This document shows positions 8,293-15,682 of a DNA stretch of 24,853 bases, piece after piece. Numbering within the stretch: the first letter of the stretch is position 1; each line of letters opens with the position of its first letter. Source of the stretch: Stramenopiles sp. TOSAG23-2 (Eukaryota; Sar); assembly GCA_900128395.1 (NCBI GenBank), contig LT649459.1, forward strand, positions 1 to 24,853, written 5' to 3'. Made by a program: the position numbers and the translations under genes. The notes beneath the pieces were generated by a model that saw only the letters and a program-made list of their open reading frames with translations, was not told where the DNA came from and searched no databases.

Positions 8293-8768
8293 AATAAAAA
8301 AGATTAAAAAAATACTCTTAGAAAAAGTATGTGTAGTAAAATAATAATATGTGAGAACAAATTAAATTTAATATTTTACGAAAAGTTATATTAATTTTAA
8401 TTTTAAATCTATTGACACACCCAGTCTGTACACGTCCCTTCGTACATGAACATGTATTTAAGATTGTACGAGTCAGGGTACAAAAACACCACAGCACAGG
8501 CAACTCTCTCTCAATTTAATTTTTCGGTGCATGTTTGTGACATCCTTTTTCTATAATGCATACATTCCTCTGCATGATGTTTTCTGAATCAAGATTTAAA
8601 TATAATATACACAACTCGCGAACACACATGATTTTGTACATAAAACACAACATATATAGTATATACATATACACATACAAATGAGAACATTTTACGCGTA
8701 TTATTTTCGCACAAACATCATATATATATATATATATATATAAGAAAAAAAACTTCATTTTTTTTTTT
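8293..8768. other. Convergent spacer between hydrolase and MTHFR
   Basis: AT-rich 3' flanks of two converging genes. It contains AATAAA-like sequence just after the hydrolase stop, the right 55-bp direct repeat (8451-8505), and a (TA)n run near 8720-8742 followed by a T-run abutting the MTHFR stop. An 87-codon minus-strand frame at 8516-8779 is made of these runs and is not credible as a gene. Confidence 0.6.
8451..8505 (+). repeat. Right 55-bp direct repeat flanking the hydrolase gene
   Basis: Second copy of the repeat at 4698-4752, same orientation, four substitutions and no gaps. It lies about 160 bp after the hydrolase stop. Sequence beyond the repeat differs from that beyond the left copy, so the similarity really ends near 8505. 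Confidence 0.85.
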
Positions 8769-9884
8769 TTATGCTTCAACTGTTTTTACAGTATTTGATT
8801 CATAACCTAATTTATTCACAATTGCAATCGTTGTTGTTGACATATTTAATGTATAAAAATGTAAACCTGGTACTTTTTTACTAGCAATTAATTTTTGACA
8901 CATTTCTACACAATAATCAATACCAAATGCTTTTACTTTTGATTTAAGTTCTGGATCATCGGATGGCAATGCTTCAAATGCAAGTAATTTTTCATCCAAT
9001 TCTTTTGGAATTCTAGATTTACAGAATCCAGTCATTCGTCTAAAACCACCTAAATTACCAATCATCATCAATCCTGGTAAAATTGGCACGGTAATACCAA
9101 TTGAACGACAATCATCGACGAATTGAAGAAATACATCAACATCGAAAAACATTTGTGTAATAATACAATTTGCACCAGCATCAACTTTTTCTTTTAAATA
9201 TGCCAATTCCTTTGTATAATCTGCATCTTTACATACAAGAATTTCTGGTTCGCCCGTTTCTTTATTTTTGGATTTAGAATGTCTTTTTACTTCCGATGGC
9301 GTTAAACTTCCTAAACCACCTTCTGCTTCGGTAATCACTGTCATTGCATTTGGATGGCCTTCTGGATAACCAGCACATGTAATATGGAAATAATCACCAT
9401 GTTCTTTACGAATGTATTGGATCAAATCCAACGCGCATGAAAATGCTAAATCAGTAGCTTCCCATTTGTCTTGCCCAGCTGGCGGATCACCACGTAATGC
9501 AAGGATATTCGTGATACCATTTGCTTTTGCATCAACTAAAGCTTTGGAAATTTTATCCCCTACAACATTTGTACAAGTTAAATGCATATTTGGAACTACA
9601 TTGTATTCCTTTTTCATTCTAGTACATAAATCCATGGTTAAATCAGACGTAGAACCACCTGCACCCCAGGTTACATCTGCAAATAATGGATTGTACGCCT
9701 TTAATCTTTCCAATGCTTTAAAAAGTTTTGGAATATCTACATCTTTTTTGGGAGGGTAGAATTCAATGGATACAAACGGTTTTGAACTTTGTTTCGATAA
9801 CTCACTTTCAATTAATTGACTAATTTTTAAGTTATCATTTGTTTTTAATGTTGTCGTCGTTTCGTTTTTCGTAATAGCAGACAT
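8769..9884 (-). CDS. MTHFR: Methylenetetrahydrofolate reductase, catalytic domain only
   Basis: Reduces 5,10-methylene-tetrahydrofolate to 5-methyl-tetrahydrofolate with FAD, supplying methyl groups for methionine synthesis. The 371 residues form one TIM barrel: VSIEFYPPK (38-46; E41 is the catalytic Glu, E28 in E. coli MetF), ADVTWGAGGSTSDLT (69-83), MHLTCTN (100-106), LALRGDPP (128-135; D132, E. coli D120), HITCAGYPEGHP (167-178), CIITQMFFD (240-248) and PGLHFYTLN (339-347). Most eukaryotic MTHFRs are near 600-650 residues because a C-terminal domain binds S-adenosylmethionine; it is absent here, and the reading frame closes at a TAA in non-coding T-rich sequence. The motif wording (TWGAGGSTSDLT, HLTCTN) is nonetheless eukaryotic in style. 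The N-terminal 35 residues are polar and not a clear targeting peptide. It is divergent from the hydratase/isomerase gene. Confidence 0.96.
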   Translation of the reverse strand: MSAITKNETTTTLKTNDNLKISQLIESELSKQSSKPFVSIEFYPPKKDVDIPKLFKALERLKAYNPLFADVTWGAGGSTSDLTMDLCTRMKKEYNVVPNMHLTCTNVVGDKISKALVDAKANGITNILALRGDPPAGQDKWEATDLAFSCALDLIQYIRKEHGDYFHITCAGYPEGHPNAMTVITEAEGGLGSLTPSEVKRHSKSKNKETGEPEILVCKDADYTKELAYLKEKVDAGANCIITQMFFDVDVFLQFVDDCRSIGITVPILPGLMMIGNLGGFRRMTGFCKSRIPKELDEKLLAFEALPSDDPELKSKVKAFGIDYCVEMCQKLIASKKVPGLHFYTLNMSTTTIAIVNKLGYESNTVKTVEA

Positions 9885-10636
9885 GTTTTTTTGTTTTTTT
9901 TTATGTTATTGTTTCACTTGTTTTTTGTTGTTTTGTTGATTTTGATATAAAAAGTATGTATGCTTCCCAAATTAGAAATTCACCAGTTGCTACTTCACTT
10001 TGTGTTTTTTCTTAAGTTCTATATATGACGCTAGTATTTTTTGTGTAATCCATACCATAATAATCTGATAAAATGTGTATCTCATTTATAATCCATTATT
10101 ACATTAATGATATGATAAAATATTGTAGAGATGCAATTTATCCGATTATTATGGTATGGATTAGGTTACTTATTCACCACGAATTTTAGAGGAGGGCACG
10201 AGGAGCTTTATTAGACCTGCTGGGCCTGTGGAAGTGGTAGAGATGCTGAAATTTTACGTCGTATTATCTTCTATACTATTAAGTATACTAAAAAACTTTG
10301 TACCGAAAATTGTCCTTACTTCACAGAAAATTACTTTGCTTTTTGTTTAAAATAAACTCAGGAAACAACAACAAAAATGACAAAATGACAACCATGATTA
10401 ATTGTATTTGATAGGTAATATAGTGTGTAAATACCGAAAACTGTCCAATCGCTGTATTAGAAGAAATCTCAGTCACAATCAGTCTTACGCACTTTAACTT
10501 TTTTATAAAAAATATAAAAAAAGATATTTCCATTCCAGTATATAAGTGAACAGAAGTATAGTATAGAACAAGTTTCAATAATAACAAATAATAACAAATA
10601 TCTAATATAAACGATTTAAAATAGTCTATAACAACC
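9885..10636. other. Divergent spacer between MTHFR and the hydratase/isomerase gene
   Basis: Presumably holds both promoters. It contains a 118-bp MITE-like inverted repeat (10046-10163) and, just after it, a short stretch of higher GC at about 10175-10250. A 115-codon minus-strand frame at 10321-10668 is hydrophobic, low complexity and overlaps the start of the plus-strand gene; I do not consider it real. Confidence 0.55.
10046..10163. mobile_element. MITE-like element or long hairpin with 27-bp inverted ends
   Basis: The left arm 10046-10072 (TAATCCATACCATAATAATC then TGATAAA) is the reverse complement of the right arm 10137-10163, with 20 perfect outer bases and about 26 of 27 overall. 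About 64 bp separates the arms. The outermost bases are TA on both sides, which would suit an element inserted at a TA target, although TA belongs to the palindrome and cannot be told apart from it. There is no coding capacity. A transcribed hairpin is the alternative reading. Confidence 0.4.
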
Positions 10637-11569
10637 ATGTCACGCGCATTTTTAAAACGACATTTCACATTAAATGCGGAAACGGATTTATCAGCGCCAG
10701 TTAGTTTATTATCTGTACAAGATTATCCAAAATTAAAATTATCTTATTATCAATCTGGAAACAGTATCATTGCAAGGATTACATTTAATGATCCAAAAGC
10801 ATTAAATGCCATTTCAGATCCTGTATTGCAATCATTCAACAAAGCATTGTCACGAATTGAGAATGGTGTTGATCATAAAGCAAGATGTTTAGTATTAAGT
10901 GGTGAAGGAAGAGCATTTTGTGCAGGTGCAAACATTGGTGGTGGAGGCGGCGGTGGCAGAGGTGGTGAACCACAAGATCTACAAGTCTTTCCAGATACTG
11001 CTGGATTACCAGGAGCAGGATCTTCCTTAGTCACGAAATACCATCCATTGATGATAAGGTTGCGTGATTTGAATATGCCAATTGTTGCAATATGCCAAGG
11101 ACCAATTGCTGGAGTTGGTATGAGTTTTGCTATGGCAGCGGATATGTGTATTTGTTCCGATGATGCATATTTTCTTCAAGCCTTTCGTAACATAGGGTTA
11201 GTACCAGATGGTGGATCTACGTATTTATTGCCACGTAAAGTTGGCATGGCAAGAGCAATGGAATTATCTCTTATGGGTGAAAGATTACCTGCACAAGAAG
11301 CATTGCAAATAGGTCTTTGTAATCGTGTTGTTGCGAGAAAAGATTTAGATGATTTTGGTATGAAATTTGCTGCAAGAGTTGCAACTGGCCCAACAAAAAT
11401 GATGTCGATGACACGTAAATTATATTGGAGTTCATATAATAATACATATGAAGAACAGATGGCACAAGAGGCAAGGTTTCAAAATGTTGCAGGAGCTTCA
11501 AAAGATGCTGGTATTGGTGGAAATGCATTTCGAAATAAGGAAAAAAACCCAAAATTTATTGGAGAATAA
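10637..11569 (+). CDS. Enoyl-CoA hydratase/isomerase family protein, PaaG-type active site
   Basis: 310 residues of crotonase fold acting on a CoA thioester. The core runs from about 40; RAFCAGANI (92-100) is the first oxyanion-hole loop and QGPIAGVGMSFAMAADM (154-170) the second. The two catalytic Glu of true hydratases are not seen: the first site reads GMSF and the second lies in QAFRNIGLVPDGGSTYLLPR (181-200). That second wording with D191 is typical of PaaG-like and other delta-3,delta-2-enoyl-CoA isomerase relatives, where an Asp in this loop does proton transfer. I therefore infer an isomerase more than a hydratase. A run of seven Gly (101-107) follows the oxyanion loop and is unusual. 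The N-terminus (MSRAFLKRHF) is basic and could be a weak mitochondrial signal; the C-terminus, FIGE, is not a peroxisomal SKL-type signal. Beta-oxidation or a side pathway is likely. Confidence 0.9.
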   Translation: MSRAFLKRHFTLNAETDLSAPVSLLSVQDYPKLKLSYYQSGNSIIARITFNDPKALNAISDPVLQSFNKALSRIENGVDHKARCLVLSGEGRAFCAGANIGGGGGGGRGGEPQDLQVFPDTAGLPGAGSSLVTKYHPLMIRLRDLNMPIVAICQGPIAGVGMSFAMAADMCICSDDAYFLQAFRNIGLVPDGGSTYLLPRKVGMARAMELSLMGERLPAQEALQIGLCNRVVARKDLDDFGMKFAARVATGPTKMMSMTRKLYWSSYNNTYEEQMAQEARFQNVAGASKDAGIGGNAFRNKEKNPKFIGE

Positions 11570-12000
11570 AAATGTACAAAGGGTGTCATTAACATAAATA
11601 TATTATGATATATATGATATATAATTTGTTAATAGGCATATGCATAGGCATATATATATAAAATGTTCCTATATAAACGATCCACGGCCCACGGCCCACG
11701 GTAACAACGGCGTCTAAAAAGTAGAGAGGCCATCATGGATACTTGTAAATAGTGAATCGTGCAATCCATTAAAATATAATCGCGTATATATATTATAAGT
11801 ACAATATTTAGTATTCTAATCTATACAACATATTTATACCACTTTAATTTTAACATATATTTCTACTTTATTTAACTTTTTATTGAAAAACATGTGTTTT
11901 GTTGTTGAAAATGGTAGATAGAAATAAATTAATACAAGATAAAATATATACATATCGTTATATATTTTAATGTTTATTAATTGATTAATATTATATAATA
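11570..12000. other. Spacer with a short GC-rich tandem repeat
   Basis: A mostly AT-rich gap between two plus-strand genes. It has repeated GGCATAT words near 11634-11654. Around 11681-11720 there is a GC-rich patch with CCACGGC repeated about three times, then GGCC and TGGAT words that can pair back to it weakly. No gene is seen. The last 100 bp are AT-rich and probably the leader of the DUF2062-like gene. Confidence 0.5.
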
Positions 12001-12567
12001 ATGATATATAAACGAATGAAAACTTTTATCGATGTAAAAATCATATTGCCGTTTAAAAAAGAAATACAAAATGGAATATCAGAAGAGTTATTAACAAAAT
12101 CAATTTCAATTGGGTTTACAGGTGGAATTTTTCCAATTCCTGGTTTAACTTTATTGTGTTCTTTTCTATTGCAATATTTATTTCGTGGCTCATTTATCAT
12201 ATGTCAATCCGTTAATGTCATTGTGACACCATTACATTTACTTTCTTTGAAAACATTTTATCAATCAGGGATGAATTATATATTACCTTCGTCCTATACT
12301 ATGTCAATTGACAATTTAATGAATATTATTTCAACCCATTCAATTTTTGAAACGTTACAACATTTTTTTGCATATATCTTAGGGGCAGTTTGCATTTGGT
12401 TTTTGCTTTCGCCATTCTTATTAGGATTCTCTTATTTAGCATCAAAGCCATTATCGCGAGTTATATTGAAAAGGTTTAAACAATTACGAAGTAGTAGTAG
12501 TAGTAGTAGTAACAATAAGAAGAATAACCAAGTAGAACAAAGTAATAATGTTTTAAAATCTGTGTAA
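12001..12567 (+). CDS. DUF2062-like small integral membrane protein
   Basis: 188 residues. The segment NGISEELLTKSISIGFTGGIFPIPGLTLLC (24-53) followed by a hydrophobic stretch and an SVNVIVTPLHLLSL segment (70-83) matches the pattern I associate with DUF2062: a Gly-rich loop around FPxxG, then an xxNxxxxPLxLL helix. A further membrane segment runs about 122-146, and the C-terminus is basic then Ser/Asn-rich (about 158-180), probably cytosolic. The family is best known from bacteria, its function is unsettled, and I assign none. ATGs at 12001 and 12016 are both possible starts; the first is used. It follows the hydratase/isomerase gene in the same direction, 431 bp away, so a separate promoter is expected. 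Confidence 0.7.
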   Translation: MIYKRMKTFIDVKIILPFKKEIQNGISEELLTKSISIGFTGGIFPIPGLTLLCSFLLQYLFRGSFIICQSVNVIVTPLHLLSLKTFYQSGMNYILPSSYTMSIDNLMNIISTHSIFETLQHFFAYILGAVCIWFLLSPFLLGFSYLASKPLSRVILKRFKQLRSSSSSSSNNKKNNQVEQSNNVLKSV

Positions 12568-13032
12568 GCCGTAAGAGGTGATGTACATGTAGCTTATACG
12601 CATATTATATATATAGTTTGCAGAGGTGCATTAGAGCTTTACTAATAGTAGGATAGAATATTATTCTCTTGTGATTGAGTATTGAGCACACATTATTTAC
12701 TACACGGGAAGTAAAATTATTAAATTATATAACTTCAGATTTTAACCAGATTAAGATCATTTATTAATATATAATAAAAATATTTAATCGCGTAGTTTTC
12801 AAATATCATGATGTGTATATATATGTATATTTTCATTTTTTTACTTTTGGCACATATAAAACTTATTTCTCATGATTAAATTCCTACTCTCCAGAAAGAA
12901 TTACAATTAATATATAAAAAAAAATAATTTTGATTCAGCAACAACAAAAATGAAAAACTCAAAATACACACACAAGATGCGAGACCCCACCATATATATA
13001 TATACTATTCATGCATCACCCCTTTTTGTTTC
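12568..13032. other. Convergent spacer between the DUF2062-like and dioxygenase genes
   Basis: AT-rich 3' flanks of two converging genes, with A-rich and TA tracts and a short less AT-rich patch near 12979-12992. No gene or structured RNA is evident. Confidence 0.55.
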
Positions 13033-14637
13033 TCAATCAAATGAATGTTTTCGAAACAAATAATTTGATTGCATTGCTTCTACATCAACACCTAAATTTT
13101 CCAATGTATTTTCCAATAACAAAGTATATTCTTTTGTATCCATTCGACCTAATAATTTTTTCAAATTAGGTGGGATTTGATCAAATGTACTTGTTTGTTT
13201 ATCATTAAAATTAACATGATCAACAAACCATTCTTGAAAGATCGTCAAATACATCAACGGCCTACGTTTTGGTGTAGTATTAGCTGTGCCGCGATGAAGA
13301 ATTCTTAAATCAAAGATAACAGCGGATCCCGTTGGAGCTGGTGTTGTTAATGTTTTTCCACTATGACGACATTCATTTAATATCCAATTTCCTAATTGAC
13401 GTTGTTCTTTTTCAGAGTTTGGACATTGTATATGAGAACCACTTAAAAATTCAGTTGGTCCCATCTCTTCAGTAACTTTTACTAACGGTACAAAAAGCAC
13501 CATACCATGTGGAGGTACCTGTTTTTGTAAATTTGCATAATCAAATAAAAATCCTGCATCACGATGCCAATGCTGCTGTGGTGTATTTCCTAAGGATGTC
13601 ACGGATGAATGTGTATCAATCTCCAAACGTTTCGTACCTAATATATTTTGCATCATAGGCATAAATAATGTATTTGATACAAATTCTTTATCACTAAATG
13701 GTGTTTTCAATGGATTAACTAATTCATAACGGCCTGGGCTACGTTGCTCAGATGATGTCGTGTTTGTGTTTGTTGGATCCTCTGCGATCGTTTCCAAATA
13801 TGTATCAACAATTTTCGATTGTTCTTTTTTCATTTTTTTCATTAACGCACGTGTAAATAATTTTTCCAATACTAATACACCACATATTTTCAATATTTTA
13901 AGGCCACGTTTAAACTTTTTAAACTTTAAAATACCTTCCTCACGTTCTTTATTTGAAATTTTTAAACGAATATTTTCATCCGTACATAATTCATTGATTT
14001 GACGTTTTAATATTTTAAATTTGTTTTTTTTATTGCGTTTGCGTGATGATGATGAACTGCTACTACGTCTTGAATTTTTATTGTTGTTCTTATTTCTATT
14101 ATTATTATTATCACCATCATCGTCATCATCTTTGTCATCCATATCATTATCATCATCCAACATATCATCATCTTCATCATCCCATTCTCCATCAGCAGAT
14201 ATCTCACCAGAATTTATTTTCTTGTTTTTACTGTTACTACTGCCACCAATGTCTCGTATGTAATTCTTTGCAAGCTGTAAATTGTCTGCCGTGTTGCCAT
14301 CTCGTTTCAATGATAAACTTCGTTTGAATAATTTTGCGGATTCTTTTAATTCTTTAATATTACCATTATCAACACCATGTCTCATTAAAGCAACACCTAA
14401 ATTATTATAACCCATTGCATCGTATGGATCCAACTCAACTGCTCTACGAAAGTCAAGTATGGCACCGTCTAAATTTCCCGCGTTACTTTTCTCAATTGCA
14501 GCTGATTTATAATCACCAGCAGTTTGTATAGGTAATTGAAACGAATGTACAGGTAGTATAATAACTAGAAAAATTGCCATCATTATCATACATGCCATTC
14601 TAATAATTATACCATTATTATTATTAATATTATACAT
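13033..14637 (-). CDS. Secretory TPR and phytanoyl-CoA dioxygenase-like protein
   Basis: The frame extends upstream to a TTG at 14733; the first ATG is at 14635-14637, giving 534 residues (numbered from it). ATG M14 (14596-14598) is an equally good start. A strong hydrophobic signal (about 14-31, ending PVHS) is followed by two TPR-like helix pairs (about 40-125; AGNLDGAILDFRRAVELDP, then GYNNLGVAL), an Asp/Asn-rich linker (about 150-190), a Ser/Lys/Arg-rich stretch, and a PhyH-type 2-oxoglutarate/Fe(II) oxygenase domain (about 245-475). The iron triad is visible as HRD (H358, D360) and H448 in LRILHRG; R459 (or R458) in KRRPLMYL should bind 2-oxoglutarate. The triad is intact, so an active oxygenase is expected; the substrate is unknown. 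TPR plus 2OG-oxygenase plus signal peptide recalls collagen prolyl 3-hydroxylases in layout only. It is divergent from the TMEM50-like gene. Confidence 0.85.
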   Translation of the reverse strand: MYNINNNNGIIIRMACMIMMAIFLVIILPVHSFQLPIQTAGDYKSAAIEKSNAGNLDGAILDFRRAVELDPYDAMGYNNLGVALMRHGVDNGNIKELKESAKLFKRSLSLKRDGNTADNLQLAKNYIRDIGGSSNSKNKKINSGEISADGEWDDEDDDMLDDDNDMDDKDDDDDGDNNNNRNKNNNKNSRRSSSSSSSRKRNKKNKFKILKRQINELCTDENIRLKISNKEREEGILKFKKFKRGLKILKICGVLVLEKLFTRALMKKMKKEQSKIVDTYLETIAEDPTNTNTTSSEQRSPGRYELVNPLKTPFSDKEFVSNTLFMPMMQNILGTKRLEIDTHSSVTSLGNTPQQHWHRDAGFLFDYANLQKQVPPHGMVLFVPLVKVTEEMGPTEFLSGSHIQCPNSEKEQRQLGNWILNECRHSGKTLTTPAPTGSAVIFDLRILHRGTANTTPKRRPLMYLTIFQEWFVDHVNFNDKQTSTFDQIPPNLKKLLGRMDTKEYTLLLENTLENLGVDVEAMQSNYLFRKHSFD

Positions 14638-15184
14638 TTTTATAATAATGTATATATCTTTTTTTTTTGTCGAAACAACACCAAATGTATATATATATAT
14701 ATATGATATATTAGGTGTATCGCTTTTAAACAAGATAGATAGATAGGTAAATAAATATTCGTTTCTCTCAAGAATCTTATTATTTATACACTTATGTACA
14801 AGTTGTCACACACAGCTATTTCTACATATTTATCTTTTTATTATTCCAATCTAATAAATCATCAATTATTATTAATCATTCAATTTACTTCAACTTTTTT
14901 CACTTCTTCTTTTACTTGAATGAAAAATGAATAATAATATAATGATGGAACATACTAATAGTAGTAAAAGTAAATTATTTGTATATTTATATATATAGAA
15001 ACAATTTTGAAAACGATAACAACAATAATAAACAAAACAACACAAAGGAAAATTATTACAACATGTACTCCTCGTTAGACGATGAACCACAAAGAAGAAA
15101 ATCACAAAGAGGTTCCGTAGTTGCTGGATTAATATTTGGTATAGCGTGTTGGTTAAAAACAACACAAAGGAAAATTATTACAAC
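14638..15184. other. Divergent spacer before the TMEM50-like gene
   Basis: AT-rich, with a (TA)n run near 14688-14704 and GATA repeats near 14734-14746. From 15034 it consists of the first copy of a tandem duplication that repeats the start of the TMEM50-like gene, including its ATG (15063-15065). Minus-strand frames here are hydrophobic noise. Confidence 0.6.
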
Positions 15185-15278
15185 ATGTACTCCTCGTTAG
15201 ACGATGAACCACAAAGAAGAAAATCACAAAGAGGTTCCGTAGTTGCTGGATTAATATTTGGTATAGCGTGTTGGTTAA
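15034..15278 (+). repeat. Perfect 122-bp tandem duplication over the TMEM50-like start
   Basis: 15034-15156 is identical to 15156-15278 with a period of 122 bp and no mismatch. Each copy carries part of the leader, the ATG and about 31 codons. Because 122 is not a multiple of three, translation from the first ATG (15063) runs into a TAG at 15198-15200 after 45 residues, overlapping the second ATG (15185) in another frame. Each copy contains one AGGT. Removing 15112-15233 (GT at its start, AG at its end) would give a message whose first ATG encodes the same full protein as the second ATG. Confidence 0.95.
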
Positions 15279-15682
15279 TGGTATCAATTATGGTAAATAA
15301 TAATGAAGATTGTAAATTTCGTTTTTTGTTTGCTTTGCCATTTATTGGTGCTGTGATTGGATTTGTCATGATAAATGTAATATCATGGGAAAGTATGGAT
15401 GCGCAAAATGCATATCAATATACAAACCCAAATGTTCCATGTATTAATCGTTCAGTTATGATATTTGGTACCCTTATTGCATTATCTTGCATTGGTGGTA
15501 GTGTTGCTATATTAGTTAACTGGTATGCAGAACCGCAATTTAAAGATATTACACCAAAATGTGATCCAGAACCAGGTGATATTGGTGATGGTTTATTAAA
15601 TGTTACATCTACTGTTTTAGTTTTTATTAGTGCATGGGTAATGCGATTAGGCAATACACCACTTGGTGATGATGATTATTAA
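15185..15682 (+). CDS. TMEM50/UPF0220 (Vps68-like) four-span membrane protein
   Basis: 165 residues from the ATG at 15185. A longer frame from 15146 starts at GTG and is rejected. A short charged N-terminus with QRRKSQRGS is followed by four hydrophobic segments, at about 20-38, 47-67, 90-112 and 135-152. Matches to the UPF0220/TMEM50 pattern are the SVVAGLIFGIACWL first span, FIGAVIGFVMINVIS (about 55-69) for the second, an Ile/Gly-rich third with VNWYAEP after it, and a last span with FISAWVMRLGNT, where the family has a V/FKFGRTE-like end. Family members include human TMEM50A/B and yeast Vps68, linked to endosomal and secretory membranes; function here is inferred from family only. The first exon could alternatively be 15063-15111 joined to 15234, with an identical product. 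Tandem duplications lie at both ends of the gene. Confidence 0.82.
   Translation: MYSSLDDEPQRRKSQRGSVVAGLIFGIACWLMVSIMVNNNEDCKFRFLFALPFIGAVIGFVMINVISWESMDAQNAYQYTNPNVPCINRSVMIFGTLIALSCIGGSVAILVNWYAEPQFKDITPKCDPEPGDIGDGLLNVTSTVLVFISAWVMRLGNTPLGDDDY

Noticed and set aside
8516-8779. 87-codon minus-strand frame
   Set aside because: Built from (TA)n and T-runs and it overlaps the MTHFR stop; no coding character.
10321-10668. 115-codon minus-strand hydrophobic open frame
   Set aside because: Low-complexity AT-rich spacer translation that overlaps the start of the well-supported hydratase/isomerase gene.
14638-14733. N-terminal extension of the dioxygenase frame up to 14733
   Set aside because: The upstream codon is TTG, not ATG, and the segment encodes TA-repeat residues; the ATG at 14637 or 14598 gives a normal signal peptide.
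15146-15184. Longer start for the TMEM50-like protein at 15146
   Set aside because: That codon is GTG and lies inside the first duplicated copy in the wrong frame; the family-like sequence starts at 15185.
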